DNA from: Salinimicrobium sp963739625
Lineage (GTDB): Bacteria; Bacteroidota; Bacteroidia; Flavobacteriales; Flavobacteriaceae
Length of the DNA: 64,000 bases
Reading direction: 5' to 3'
Assembly: GCA_963739625.1 (NCBI GenBank)
Contig: CAVUAU010000005.1
Span: 1 to 64,000 of the forward strand
In this document: positions 34,563 through 43,386 of the stretch, in pieces
Position numbering within the stretch: position 1 is the stretch's first letter
Layout: each line of letters begins with the position of its first letter
Translations under genes and position numbers: made by a program
Notes under the pieces: generated by a model
The model's input: the letters and a program-made list of their open reading frames with translations, nothing else
What the model was told of the DNA's origin: nothing
Databases searched by the model: none

Positions 34563-34594
34563 ATAATCTAACGACTTACTAAACGGTTAGATTA
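34563..34594. terminator. Hairpin after the LuxE-like gene
   Basis: ATAATCTAAC and GTTAGATTAT pair perfectly over 10 bp around a 12-nt loop. There is only a weak T run, so it may be a processing or stabilising hairpin. Confidence 0.45.
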
Positions 34595-34624
34595 TGTTTT
34601 CATAATTGGTTGGTTAGTTAGAAG

Positions 34625-34660
34625 CCCCCTTAGCGCCGCCCGGCACAAGGGGGTTTTCTT
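34625..34660 (+). terminator. Terminator of the LuxE-like gene
   Basis: CCCCCTT ... AAGGGGG followed by TTTTCTT on the plus strand. It overlaps the end of the convergent tyrS gene by two bases. Confidence 0.65.
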
Positions 34661-35954
34661 ATTCTACTCTTATGATATAGGTGTTCTTCTTACCTTTCCC
34701 GATGATCACATATTTATCGTTCAAAAGGTCACTTATTGTGATGCTGTAATCTTCGGAAACTTTCTCCTTGTTTACCGAAACGGAATTCTCTTTTAAAGCA
34801 CGTCTGGCTTCTCCATTTGACTTGAGAAAATCTGTCTTTGCTGAAAGTGCTGCGATCATATCCAGTCCCTCTTCAACATCGGCACGGCTTACTACTGCCT
34901 GCGGCACCCCTTCAAAAACATCCAGAAAAGTTGCCTCATTCAAACCTTTAAGATCTTCCGCAGTACTTTTCCCGAAGAGCACTTCCGAAGCTTTTACGGC
35001 ATTCTCATATTCTTCCTCGCTGTGCACGGTAGTGGTCACCTCCTGCGCCAGCCTCTTTTGCAACAGCCTTTGGTGTGGCGCCTCTTTATGCTCCTCCACT
35101 AAAGCTTCAATGGTCTGCCGGTCCAAAAAGGTGAAAATTTTGATGTATTTCTCGGCGTCTTCGTCGCTGGTGTTCAACCAGTACTGGTAGAACTTGTATG
35201 GAGAGGTACGCTTAGGATCCAACCAGATATTTCCGCCTTCACTTTTTCCAAACTTGCTGCCGTCACTCTTGGTGATCAACGGGCAGGTAAGCGCGTAGCC
35301 TTTTCCGCTGTCAATTCTTCTAATAAGTTCGGTGCCGGTAGTGATATTTCCCCACTGGTCGCTGCCGCCCATTTGGAGACTGCAGTTCTTCTCGCGGTAC
35401 AGGTGCAAAAAGTCGTAACCCTGCACCAGCTGGTAAGTAAATTCAGTAAAAGACATACCTTCGGCTCCTTCCCCGCTCAACCGGTTCTTGACCGAATCTT
35501 TTGACATCATGTAATTGACTGTGATGTGCTTTCCAACGTCCCTGATGAACTCCAAAAATCCGAAGTTCTTCATCCAGTCGTAGTTGTTCACCATCAACGC
35601 CCGGTTTTTCTCTCCCGAAGAAAAGTCAAGGAACTGTGACAGCTGCTCTCTCACACACTCCTGGTTGTGCCTCAAAGTGGCCTCATCAAGCAGGTTTCTT
35701 TCGTTCGATTTTCCCGAGGGATCGCCAATCATTCCGGTTGCGCCCCCAACAAGAGCCACAGGTTGATGCCCGCAGCGTTGATAGTGCGCCAGCAGCATGA
35801 TAGGAACAAGATTTCCAATATGTAGAGAATCTGCAGTGGGGTCAAAACCAATATAGGCTGAGCGCATTTGTTCATTCAGGTGTTCTTCGGTTCCCGGCAT
35901 GACGTCGTGCAACATGCCTCTCCAGGTCAATTCTTCTACAAAATTCTTGATCAT
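34659..35954 (-). CDS. tyrS: Tyrosyl-tRNA synthetase
   Basis: 431 residues, class I synthetase. HIGH-like motif HIGNL near residue 42, tyrosine-pocket region QGYDFLHLYREKNCSLQMGGSDQWGN, KMSKS-like KFGKSEGG near 233, and a C-terminal S4 RNA-binding domain (about 365-431). It charges tRNA-Tyr. Single gene with ATG start at 35954. Confidence 0.98.
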   Translation of the reverse strand: MIKNFVEELTWRGMLHDVMPGTEEHLNEQMRSAYIGFDPTADSLHIGNLVPIMLLAHYQRCGHQPVALVGGATGMIGDPSGKSNERNLLDEATLRHNQECVREQLSQFLDFSSGEKNRALMVNNYDWMKNFGFLEFIRDVGKHITVNYMMSKDSVKNRLSGEGAEGMSFTEFTYQLVQGYDFLHLYREKNCSLQMGGSDQWGNITTGTELIRRIDSGKGYALTCPLITKSDGSKFGKSEGGNIWLDPKRTSPYKFYQYWLNTSDEDAEKYIKIFTFLDRQTIEALVEEHKEAPHQRLLQKRLAQEVTTTVHSEEEYENAVKASEVLFGKSTAEDLKGLNEATFLDVFEGVPQAVVSRADVEEGLDMIAALSAKTDFLKSNGEARRALKENSVSVNKEKVSEDYSITISDLLNDKYVIIGKGKKNTYIIRVE

Positions 35955-36036
35955 GATAACTAATTTGAAATAAAAACAGCCGTAAAGATACCATAAACGG
36001 GCATTTTTCCTAAGCCGAAATAGCTATATTTACCAC

Positions 36037-37074
36037 ATGATTCTAGTTACCGGAGGCACGGGTTTGGTAGGTTCTCATTTGCTACTCGATCTCACAAGAT
36101 CGGGGGAAGAACCACGAGCCATCTACAGAAGCCGCGAAAGCCTTGAGCGCGTCAAAAAGGTGTTTTCTTATTATCTTTCTGAAGCTGATGCAGAATACCT
36201 TTTTTCAAAGATTGAATGGATTGCCGGTGATATTACCGAAACTCCGTCTTTAGAAAAAGCTTTTTCTGAAGTGACTGAAGTTTATCATTGTGCAGCCCTT
36301 ATCTCGTTTGACCGCGCAAAAGATTCCCAGCTTAGAAAGACCAACATCGAAGGAACGGCCAATGTTGTGAACTTTTGCATTAAGCAAAAGGTGAAAAAAC
36401 TTTGCTTCGTGAGCTCTATAGCTACGTTGGATAAAATACCCGGGGAAAATGTCATTTCTGAAACTTCTTACTGGAACAAAGAGCTCGACCACAACATGTA
36501 TGCGATCACCAAATACGGCGCAGAAATGGAAGTATGGCGGGCGAGCCAGGAAGGTATTCCTGTGATAATTGTCAATCCCGGAGTCATTATTGGCCCCGGC
36601 TACTGGGACAGCGGCAGCGGAGAGATCTTTCAAAGGGTCAACAATGGCCTGGACTACAGTTTTCCAAAGACCACAGGTTTTGTAGGTGTTGAAGACGTGG
36701 TGAAGCCCATGAGGCTGTTGATGGCATCAAATATCCGGAATGAACAGTTTATCCTGGTATCTGAAAATCTTTCTTTTCAAAAAGTACTGGGAGATGTAGC
36801 TGAAAGTCTTCAGAAGAAAGCGCCGTCAAAAAAGCTGAAACCGTGGATGGTTAAAGCCGGGTGGCTTTGGCAGGAATTCTCCGGCTTTTTCTTCGGAAAA
36901 GAAAAACAGCTCAATAAAAGTTCAGCAAAAAGCCTTTTTGAAGACACCTTTTATTCCAACGAAAAAATAAGGCAGGAAATAAAATACGATTTTGAACCTG
37001 TAGCCAACGTGATCTCCCGCACCGGAAAGATCTTTATGCAAGAGTCTAATCATTCCGATCTTCCCTCGAAGTAG
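36037..37074 (+). CDS. NAD-dependent epimerase/dehydratase family protein
   Basis: 345 residues, extended short-chain dehydrogenase. It starts MILVTGGTGLVGSHLLLDL (GxxGxxG NAD-binding), has DITETPSL, FVSSIATLD and the catalytic Tyr-Lys in MYAITKYGAEMEVWRA. It is likely to act on a sugar nucleotide or a dihydroflavonol-reductase-like substrate, not determinable here. Its end overlaps the convergent DUF4296 gene by 29 bases. Confidence 0.9.
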   Translation: MILVTGGTGLVGSHLLLDLTRSGEEPRAIYRSRESLERVKKVFSYYLSEADAEYLFSKIEWIAGDITETPSLEKAFSEVTEVYHCAALISFDRAKDSQLRKTNIEGTANVVNFCIKQKVKKLCFVSSIATLDKIPGENVISETSYWNKELDHNMYAITKYGAEMEVWRASQEGIPVIIVNPGVIIGPGYWDSGSGEIFQRVNNGLDYSFPKTTGFVGVEDVVKPMRLLMASNIRNEQFILVSENLSFQKVLGDVAESLQKKAPSKKLKPWMVKAGWLWQEFSGFFFGKEKQLNKSSAKSLFEDTFYSNEKIRQEIKYDFEPVANVISRTGKIFMQESNHSDLPSK

Positions 37075-37552
37075 GAGGAGGCATCCTGCGAACGTCCTTG
37101 GCTTCTCTTATTATGGAATCGCTCAGGCTTCTTCTGTCAGGTCTCTTACCTACTCCCAAAGAATCGCGTTTAGCGGCCTCGATAGAATCTTTACGCTTCT
37201 CCTCGATTTCTCTTATGCTGTCATATTTCACCTGTAAAGATTCCAGCCTCAGCTTCACCTGTTCATAGATCTTCTCGTATTTCTCGGGCTGGTCTGCATA
37301 GTAATTACTGCTTTCTAAGAACCTGGTACTATCTATTTTGTATTTCTCCCACAGGTAATTATATGACTGGATACCTTTTTGCTGCATCAGGCTTTTGTTG
37401 TAGCTCCTGGCCCCGTGCAGCAGGGAAATATCTACCAGCACATCAACCATTTTATCTTCAGAAATAAGATTTTCCGGTTTGGGAGTGTGCTCAATATCCT
37501 GGCAGGACATCAAGAAGAACAGTAGTAGAAAAATACTTCCGAAGCATCTCAT
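37046..37552 (-). CDS. DUF4296 lipoprotein
   Basis: 168 residues. Lipobox FFLMSCQD at the N-terminus; then the DUF4296 pattern ISEDKMVDVLVDISLLHGARSYN and YLWEKYKIDSTRFLESSNYYADQPEKYEKIYEQV, and a charged, disordered tail. The family is limited to Bacteroidota and of unknown function. It lies three bases after the dihydroorotase gene, so it is co-transcribed with it and the polyprenol-sugar synthase. Confidence 0.9.
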   Translation of the reverse strand: MRCFGSIFLLLFFLMSCQDIEHTPKPENLISEDKMVDVLVDISLLHGARSYNKSLMQQKGIQSYNYLWEKYKIDSTRFLESSNYYADQPEKYEKIYEQVKLRLESLQVKYDSIREIEEKRKDSIEAAKRDSLGVGKRPDRRSLSDSIIREAKDVRRMPPPTSREDRND

Positions 37553-37555
37553 TTC

Positions 37556-38896
37556 TTAGCGATTAAAGCTTAACCTTTCAGCTTTCACAAAAGGCGTAAA
37601 CTGGAAGTTCCTGTAAACAAGATTTCCGTTCACAAAAGTATGGGTAACTCTCGATTTAAAGGTGGTTCCTTCAAAAGGAGACCAGCCGCATTTGTAAAGA
37701 ATGTTTCCAGGCTGTACCGCCCATGGTGCGTTGAGATCAACCAGGACAAGATCGGCTTTATAGCCTTCCCTGATAAATCCTCTGTTCTCGATTTCGAACA
37801 AAATCGCAGGGTTGTGGCACATCTTCTCTACGATCTTCTCAAGAGAGATCTTCCCCTGGTGATAGAATTGAAGCATGGCAGGAAGGGCATGCTGCACCAA
37901 CGGGCCGCCACTTGGGGCTTTGGTGTAGACATTCTTCTTTTCCTCACGGGTATGTGGGGCATGATCTGTAGCGATCACATCAAGTTTATCATCCAAAAGA
38001 CCTTTTAGAAGGGCTTCCTGATCTTTCTCGGTTTTTACCGCAGGATTCCATTTTATGAAGGTGCCCTTGCGGTTATAGTCCTGATCGTTAAACCACAGGT
38101 GATGTATACACACCTCGGCAGTAATTTTCTTGTCTTTCAAAGGTTTTTTGCTGTCAAAGAGTTTAAGCTCCTTTGCAGTAGAAACATGAAAAACGTGAAG
38201 CCTCGCACCGGTTTTCTTAGCTAGTGCAACAGCTCTTGAAGAGGAGATATAACAAGCCTCTTCACTGCGAATCTTTGGGTGTAACTCGATTGGAATGTCA
38301 TCTCCATACCTGTCTACGCACTCCTTCAGGTTCTTTTGGATCGTTTTTTCATCCTCACAATGAGCTGCGATGATCACAGGAGATTCCTGAAAGATCTTTT
38401 CAAGCACCTTCTCATTATCTACAAGCATGTTGCCTGTTGAGGAGCCCAGGAAGAGCTTTAATGCAGGCACCCTTTTTGGGTCGATCTTTTTGATCTCTTC
38501 CAGGTTATCGTTGGTCCCGCCAAACATAAAAGAGTAGTTGGCGTAGGATGTTTTTTCTGCAATCTTGTATTTTTCCTCCAACAGCTCCATCGTCACGGTT
38601 TGAGGATCTGTGTTGGGCATTTCCATAAAAGAAGTAATCCCGCCGGCAACAGCGGCCCGGGAACCCATCTCTATAGTTTCTTTATGGGTAAGCCCCGGCT
38701 CCCTGAAATGCACCTGATCATCGATTAGGCCCGGTAAAAGGTGGTTCCCTTCGGCATCAATGATACTAAGGTCGGGAGATTTGGCACTTATACTGGATGC
38801 AATCTCGGTAATGATCCCATCTTCAATAAAAACATCACCTTCAAAAATAGAACCCTCGTTAACGATTCGTGCATTCTTTATTAGTACCTTCTTCAT
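37556..38896 (-). CDS. pyrC: Dihydroorotase (amidohydrolase)
   Basis: 446 residues of the amidohydrolase family. The first metal motif reads GLIDDQVHFREPG, where the first His of the usual DxHxH is Gln; later ligands are present (Lys in ALKLFLGSSTG, AAHCEDE, LHVFHVST and the Asp in IATDHAPHT). It closes the pyrimidine ring in UMP synthesis, or is a non-catalytic homologue if the Gln matters. Its ATG overlaps the stop of the upstream glycosyltransferase gene (TAATG). Confidence 0.85.
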   Translation of the reverse strand: MKKVLIKNARIVNEGSIFEGDVFIEDGIITEIASSISAKSPDLSIIDAEGNHLLPGLIDDQVHFREPGLTHKETIEMGSRAAVAGGITSFMEMPNTDPQTVTMELLEEKYKIAEKTSYANYSFMFGGTNDNLEEIKKIDPKRVPALKLFLGSSTGNMLVDNEKVLEKIFQESPVIIAAHCEDEKTIQKNLKECVDRYGDDIPIELHPKIRSEEACYISSSRAVALAKKTGARLHVFHVSTAKELKLFDSKKPLKDKKITAEVCIHHLWFNDQDYNRKGTFIKWNPAVKTEKDQEALLKGLLDDKLDVIATDHAPHTREEKKNVYTKAPSGGPLVQHALPAMLQFYHQGKISLEKIVEKMCHNPAILFEIENRGFIREGYKADLVLVDLNAPWAVQPGNILYKCGWSPFEGTTFKSRVTHTFVNGNLVYRNFQFTPFVKAERLSFNR

Positions 38897-39627
38897 TATA
38901 TCGTCATCTTGTTAAACAGACTGTTAAACTTCATTTTTACTACCCCAAAAACCGCTTCCCAAATAATGGAACCACTCATTTTTGAAGTGCCGCGGGTCCT
39001 GTCGGTAAAGATCACGGGAACTTCAATGATCTCAAATTTTGCCAGGTAAGCCTTAAACTTCATCTCTATTTGAAAGGCGTACCCCACAAATTTTATCTTG
39101 TCCAGGTGGATCCTTTCCAGCACCTCCCGCCGGTAACATACAAACCCGGCCGTAGTGTCTTCAATAGGCATGGCAGTGATCAATCTCACATACTTTGAGG
39201 CCAGCCATGACAGCAGCACTCTGCTCATTGGCCAGTTTACAACATTTACGCCGGTTTTATACCGGGAACCTATTGCAACATCTGCACCGTCTTTTTTGCA
39301 TGCGTTATAGAGCCTAATGAGGTCATTGGGATTATGAGAAAAATCAGCGTCCATTTGAAATATATAGCTGTAATCCTTCTCGAGGATCCACTTAAAACCC
39401 CGAATATAAGCTGTTCCCAACCCCGATTTTCCGGTGCGTTCAATAAGAAACAACCTGTCCTCAAACACCGTTTGCAGCGACTTTACAATGGCGGCTGTAC
39501 CATCTGGAGAATTGTCGTCTACCACCAAGATATGAAAATTGCGCTGGAGAGAAAAAACGTTCTTTATAATCCGCTCAATGTTTTCTTTTTCGTTGTAGGT
39601 GGGTATGATAACAATCCCATTGGGCAT
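38896..39627 (-). CDS. Polyprenol monophosphomannose synthase-like glycosyltransferase
   Basis: 243 residues, GT2 family: IIPTYNEKENIERIIKNVF, ILVVDDNSPDGTA and the metal motif FQMDADFSHNP, ending without membrane helices. It is similar to dolichol-phosphate mannosyltransferase, which makes polyprenol-phosphate sugars for surface glycan or lipoprotein glycosylation. It is the first gene of a three-gene operon with dihydroorotase and DUF4296. Confidence 0.9.
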   Translation of the reverse strand: MPNGIVIIPTYNEKENIERIIKNVFSLQRNFHILVVDDNSPDGTAAIVKSLQTVFEDRLFLIERTGKSGLGTAYIRGFKWILEKDYSYIFQMDADFSHNPNDLIRLYNACKKDGADVAIGSRYKTGVNVVNWPMSRVLLSWLASKYVRLITAMPIEDTTAGFVCYRREVLERIHLDKIKFVGYAFQIEMKFKAYLAKFEIIEVPVIFTDRTRGTSKMSGSIIWEAVFGVVKMKFNSLFNKMTI

Positions 39628-39728
39628 AAAATTCTTTTGGACAAATGTAACTATTTTTGAGGTTTAGAATTTGATTTTGCAGTCGCTTTTAATCGTATAA
39701 ATTTTACCTTTGTAGAAAATTTTATTCT

Positions 39729-40388
39729 TTGGAAGCCATAGAAAGATATACTGTTTCACAGGACTGGATTACTTTGCTCCTGTTGCTGGCTTTCATTTTA
39801 CTCGTGACGGCAAGATACGCCTTCGCTCAACGCTTCTCACACTTCGTAATGCTCTTTGCTACGGAAAAATACCTGCTGCTAAAAGGGAAGAACGCCAACA
39901 TCTTTCATCCCTTTAATTTGCTGTTCTTCGTGGTGAACCTCATTTCTGTGGGATTATTCATCTATATCTATGTCCACGGTTTCACAGATTTGCTGCCCGA
40001 ACGGCCGAAGGTGCTGTTCTTGCGAATCGTGACAGCCTATGGAGCTTTCGTGCTACTCAAATTCTCACTGGAGAAGATCGTTGCCAACATTGTGGGAGTG
40101 GACAGCCTGATGAATTACTACCTGTTTTATAAACTCAGCTACCGCAACTTTATGGCGCTCGTCCTGTTGCCGGTGTGTATATCATTTATTTATGTATGGG
40201 AGCCAACCCTACTGGCACTTTACATTTTTCTTAGTTTAATTTTAATCATAAACCTCGTCATTTTACTGAGTGTTTTCAGGAAAAATAGGCAGGTCATTTT
40301 GAGACATTGGTTCTATTTTATTTTGTATCTTTGCGCTCTCGAAATTGGACCTTATTTTATTTTATATAAGCTGATTACAAAGCAGTAA
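39729..40388 (+). CDS. DUF4271 integral membrane protein
   Basis: 219 residues starting with TTG (MEAIERYTVSQDW). There are six or so hydrophobic helices, and the length and composition match DUF4271, which is restricted to Bacteroidota. The function is unknown. It lies 21 bases before the hemD-like gene, the usual pairing in this group. A -7 promoter element TACCTTTG occurs at 39705-39712 without a clear -33 box. Confidence 0.85.
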   Translation: MEAIERYTVSQDWITLLLLLAFILLVTARYAFAQRFSHFVMLFATEKYLLLKGKNANIFHPFNLLFFVVNLISVGLFIYIYVHGFTDLLPERPKVLFLRIVTAYGAFVLLKFSLEKIVANIVGVDSLMNYYLFYKLSYRNFMALVLLPVCISFIYVWEPTLLALYIFLSLILIINLVILLSVFRKNRQVILRHWFYFILYLCALEIGPYFILYKLITKQ

Positions 40389-40409
40389 GGCGAATTAAAG
40401 AAAATGTAT

Positions 40410-41165
40410 ATGAAAGTGAAAACAATTTTGGTTTCTCAGCCAGAGCCTAAGGTTGAAAATTCCCCTTATTTTGATCTAGAAGAAAAGCAAAAAGTAAAAA
40501 TCGATTTCATTCCCTTCATACACGTTGAAGGTGTTTCATCAAAAGACGTAAGACAACAAAAAGTAGATCTTACAAAGTACACCGCAATTATCCTTACCAG
40601 CCGTAACTCTGTTGATCATTTCTTTAGAATAGCCGATGAAATGAGGTATAAGGTTCCAGATACGCTGAAGTATTTCTGCCAAAGTGAGGCGGTCGCATAT
40701 TACCTGCAGAAGTATGTAGTGTACAGAAAAAGAAAAATCTATGTTGGAAAAAGGACTTTTGCAGAACTTTCTCCGCTTATCAAGAAATATAAGAACGAGA
40801 AATTCCTGCTGCCATCTTCAGATATGCTGAAGCCGGATGTACCTAAAACCCTGAACAAACTTGGGGTTGACTGGAAAAAAGCAGTTTTTTACAAGACCGT
40901 AGTAAGTGATCTTTCACATTTAAGAGAAGTATTTTATGACATATTGGTTTTCTTTAGTCCCAGCGGAATCAAATCTCTATTTGAGAACTTCCCGGACTTC
41001 AAGCAAAACGACACGAGAATCGCTGTATTTGGAAATACCACGGTTAAGGCAGCAAAAGAACACGGCTTAACGGTAAACATCCAGGCACCAACTCCCGAGA
41101 CTCCCTCGATGACCATGGCCCTTGAAAAATATATTAAAGAGCAGAACAAGAAGCTACACCAGTAG
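40410..41165 (+). CDS. hemD: Uroporphyrinogen-III synthase
   Basis: About 251 residues, starting MKVKTILVSQPEPKVEN; an ATG two codons upstream is possible. The two-domain HemD pattern is visible: IILTSRNSVDHFFRIADEM, then YVGKRTFAELSPLI, VVSDLSHLREVFYDILVFFSPSGIKSLFENF and IAVFGNTTVKAAKEHGL. It cyclises hydroxymethylbilane on the way to haem. It is co-transcribed with the DUF4271 gene and ends in a bidirectional terminator. Confidence 0.9.
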   Translation: MKVKTILVSQPEPKVENSPYFDLEEKQKVKIDFIPFIHVEGVSSKDVRQQKVDLTKYTAIILTSRNSVDHFFRIADEMRYKVPDTLKYFCQSEAVAYYLQKYVVYRKRKIYVGKRTFAELSPLIKKYKNEKFLLPSSDMLKPDVPKTLNKLGVDWKKAVFYKTVVSDLSHLREVFYDILVFFSPSGIKSLFENFPDFKQNDTRIAVFGNTTVKAAKEHGLTVNIQAPTPETPSMTMALEKYIKEQNKKLHQ

Positions 41166-41189
41166 ATTTTCTTTCTTTTATAGCATAAA

Positions 41190-41218
41190 AAAAAACCGGC
41201 ATTTCTGCCGGTTTTTTT
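41190..41218. terminator. Bidirectional terminator between hemD and pckA
   Basis: AAAAACCGGCA-TTTC-TGCCGGTTTTT with A and T runs on both sides, between two convergent genes. Confidence 0.9.
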
Positions 41219-41239
41219 ACGTCAACTATCAACTAACAA

Positions 41240-42841
41240 TTAGGAAGCTTTTGGCGCTCCCGACATAATTTCGTCGTTGGCTTTTTGCTCGAATTTCTCA
41301 AAGTTATTCTGAAAGAAATCGGCGAGTTGTTTAGCCTTCGCATCATAGGCCTCTTTGTCTTTCCAGGTGTTTCTAGGATTCAAAACTTCCGAAGGTACAT
41401 TTTCACATTCAACGGGCATTGCAAGTCCAAAAATTGGATGCTCATGAAAATCAACATTTTCAAGTTTCCCTTCCAGAGCCGAAGAAATCATTTCCCTGGT
41501 ATATTTAAGCTTCATTCTTGAGCCTTCTCCATAAGGCCCTCCTGTCCAACCTGTATTTACAAGCCAAACATTCACATCGTTTTCCTTCATCTTCGCACTC
41601 AACATTTCAGCATACTTCGTTGGGTGTAACGGCATAAATGGCGCCCCAAAACAGGCTGAGAAACTTGGCACCGGTTCGTTAACCCCGGCCTCGGTCCCTG
41701 CGACTTTGGCAGTATATCCGCTAATGAAATGGTAGGCCGCCTGCCCGGGAGTAAGTTTACTAATTGGAGGCAGTACCCCAAAAGCATCGGCTGTCAAAAA
41801 GAAGATATTCTTTGGGTTTTTCCCTACAGAGCCGTCCTGCGTATTATTAATATGGTGAATAGGGTAGCTTACCCGGGTATTTTGCGTTATTGAAGTTGCT
41901 TCAAAATCAACTTCTCCGTTCTCGTCCAGCACTACATTCTCCAGAATTGCTCCTGGTTTAATAGCCCTGAAGATATCGGGTTCATGCTCCTCGGTCAAAT
42001 TGATCACCTTGGCATAACAGCCGCCTTCAAAGTTGAACACCCTGTTTTCTTTGGTCCAGCCATGTTCATCATCTCCAATCAACTTTCGTTCTGGATCTGC
42101 AGAGAGCGTGGTTTTTCCCGTTCCCGAAAGTCCGAAGAAGATAGCAGTATCTCCCTCATCTCCAACATTCGCAGAACAGTGCATGGGCAAAGTGTCCTTA
42201 TCTACCGGAAGGATAAAATTAAGTGCCGAAAAAATACCTTTTTTGATCTCTCCTGTATAACCGGTTCCTCCTATAAGTGCGATCTTTTTGCTGAAGTTGA
42301 GGATCGCGAAGTTATGTTGACGGGTGCCGTCAACATCGGGATCGGCCTCAAAACCAGGAGCATTTATTATAAGCCAGTCCTCCTCGAAATTTTCAAGTTC
42401 CCTTTCTTCAGGCCTTAAGAACATGTTGTAAGCAAAAAGGTTTGACCAGGGATATTCATTGATCACCCTGATGTTTAGCCTGTAATCATCATCTGAACAG
42501 GCATAAGAGTCCCGGGCAAAGACCTCTTTTCCCGAGAGGTAATCTGTGACCTTTTCATAAAGGGCATCGAATTTATCTGGATCAAAGGGAATATTTATAT
42601 CACCCCACCACACTTTATCTTTGGTGATCTCATCTTTTACAATAAAGCGGTCTTTTGGAGAGCGCCCTGTAAATTCTCCTGTGTTTACGGCAAGGGCTCC
42701 AGAGGAAGCTTCTACTCCCTGTCCCTTTTCAATCGTAATATCATGTAGCTCTTTTGGTGAAAGTTGATACTGTACTTCTGCATTCTTAATCCCGTACCTT
42801 TCCAACGCAATCGTTTTCGTAAATTGTTTTTTAGCCAACAT
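41240..42841 (-). CDS. pckA: Phosphoenolpyruvate carboxykinase (ATP)
   Basis: 533 residues, full length. The kinase-1a loop is FFGLSGTGKTTLSADP, preceded by LPMHCSAN and followed by LIGDDEHGW; FTGRSPKDRFIVKD binds oxaloacetate. It converts oxaloacetate and ATP to phosphoenolpyruvate, the first step of gluconeogenesis. Monocistronic. A -7 element TACTTTTG is present on the minus strand at 42875-42882. Confidence 0.98.
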   Translation of the reverse strand: MLAKKQFTKTIALERYGIKNAEVQYQLSPKELHDITIEKGQGVEASSGALAVNTGEFTGRSPKDRFIVKDEITKDKVWWGDINIPFDPDKFDALYEKVTDYLSGKEVFARDSYACSDDDYRLNIRVINEYPWSNLFAYNMFLRPEERELENFEEDWLIINAPGFEADPDVDGTRQHNFAILNFSKKIALIGGTGYTGEIKKGIFSALNFILPVDKDTLPMHCSANVGDEGDTAIFFGLSGTGKTTLSADPERKLIGDDEHGWTKENRVFNFEGGCYAKVINLTEEHEPDIFRAIKPGAILENVVLDENGEVDFEATSITQNTRVSYPIHHINNTQDGSVGKNPKNIFFLTADAFGVLPPISKLTPGQAAYHFISGYTAKVAGTEAGVNEPVPSFSACFGAPFMPLHPTKYAEMLSAKMKENDVNVWLVNTGWTGGPYGEGSRMKLKYTREMISSALEGKLENVDFHEHPIFGLAMPVECENVPSEVLNPRNTWKDKEAYDAKAKQLADFFQNNFEKFEQKANDEIMSGAPKAS

Positions 42842-42919
42842 AAATTTGTTTAGTTGTGTGTTATCTTAGGGGAACAAAAGTAGAAACTTTTGTAAAGATT
42901 CAGCAGGAGCCTTTTTCTT

Positions 42920-43309
42920 TTATTTATTTTTTAACTTAATAAAGCTGATTAACAGCGTGATCCATGCGAAAATCATTAAACTTCCGCCCAGGGGAGTAAG
43001 CAATGCGATGGCTTTAAAATCAAATGACGTGAGGGTATTTGTCGCCAAAAGGTAAATTGAACCCGAAAAAAGCAGTACTCCAACAGTTGTTAAATAGAAA
43101 CAAATATTTTTAACTTTTTCCGAAGCCAAATTGTAACCTCCCAAAAAGAGCAAAAATAAGGCGCTGTACATTTGGTATCTCACCCCGGTCTCAAAAGTGG
43201 TAATTCCCGAAGCCGGCAAAAGCGGTTTAAGACCATGAGCGGCAAAAGCGCCAAGAATTACTGCTACCACTCCCAGAAGAGCACCTGCAATTAAAATTTT
43301 TCTATCCAT
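42920..43309 (-). CDS. DUF423 small membrane protein
   Basis: 129 residues with four membrane helices. The N-terminus LGVVAVILGAFAAHGLKPLL is the DUF423 signature, followed by FETGVRYQMYSALFLLFLGGYNLAS. Function unknown; the family is widespread in bacteria. Confidence 0.92.
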   Translation of the reverse strand: MDRKILIAGALLGVVAVILGAFAAHGLKPLLPASGITTFETGVRYQMYSALFLLFLGGYNLASEKVKNICFYLTTVGVLLFSGSIYLLATNTLTSFDFKAIALLTPLGGSLMIFAWITLLISFIKLKNK

Positions 43310-43386
43310 GCAAAATTTTTAAAGAAGTAGGTAATTAATTACATTCGTCACAAAATTATCTGCAAAATTACTTAAAGTTATCTCTT

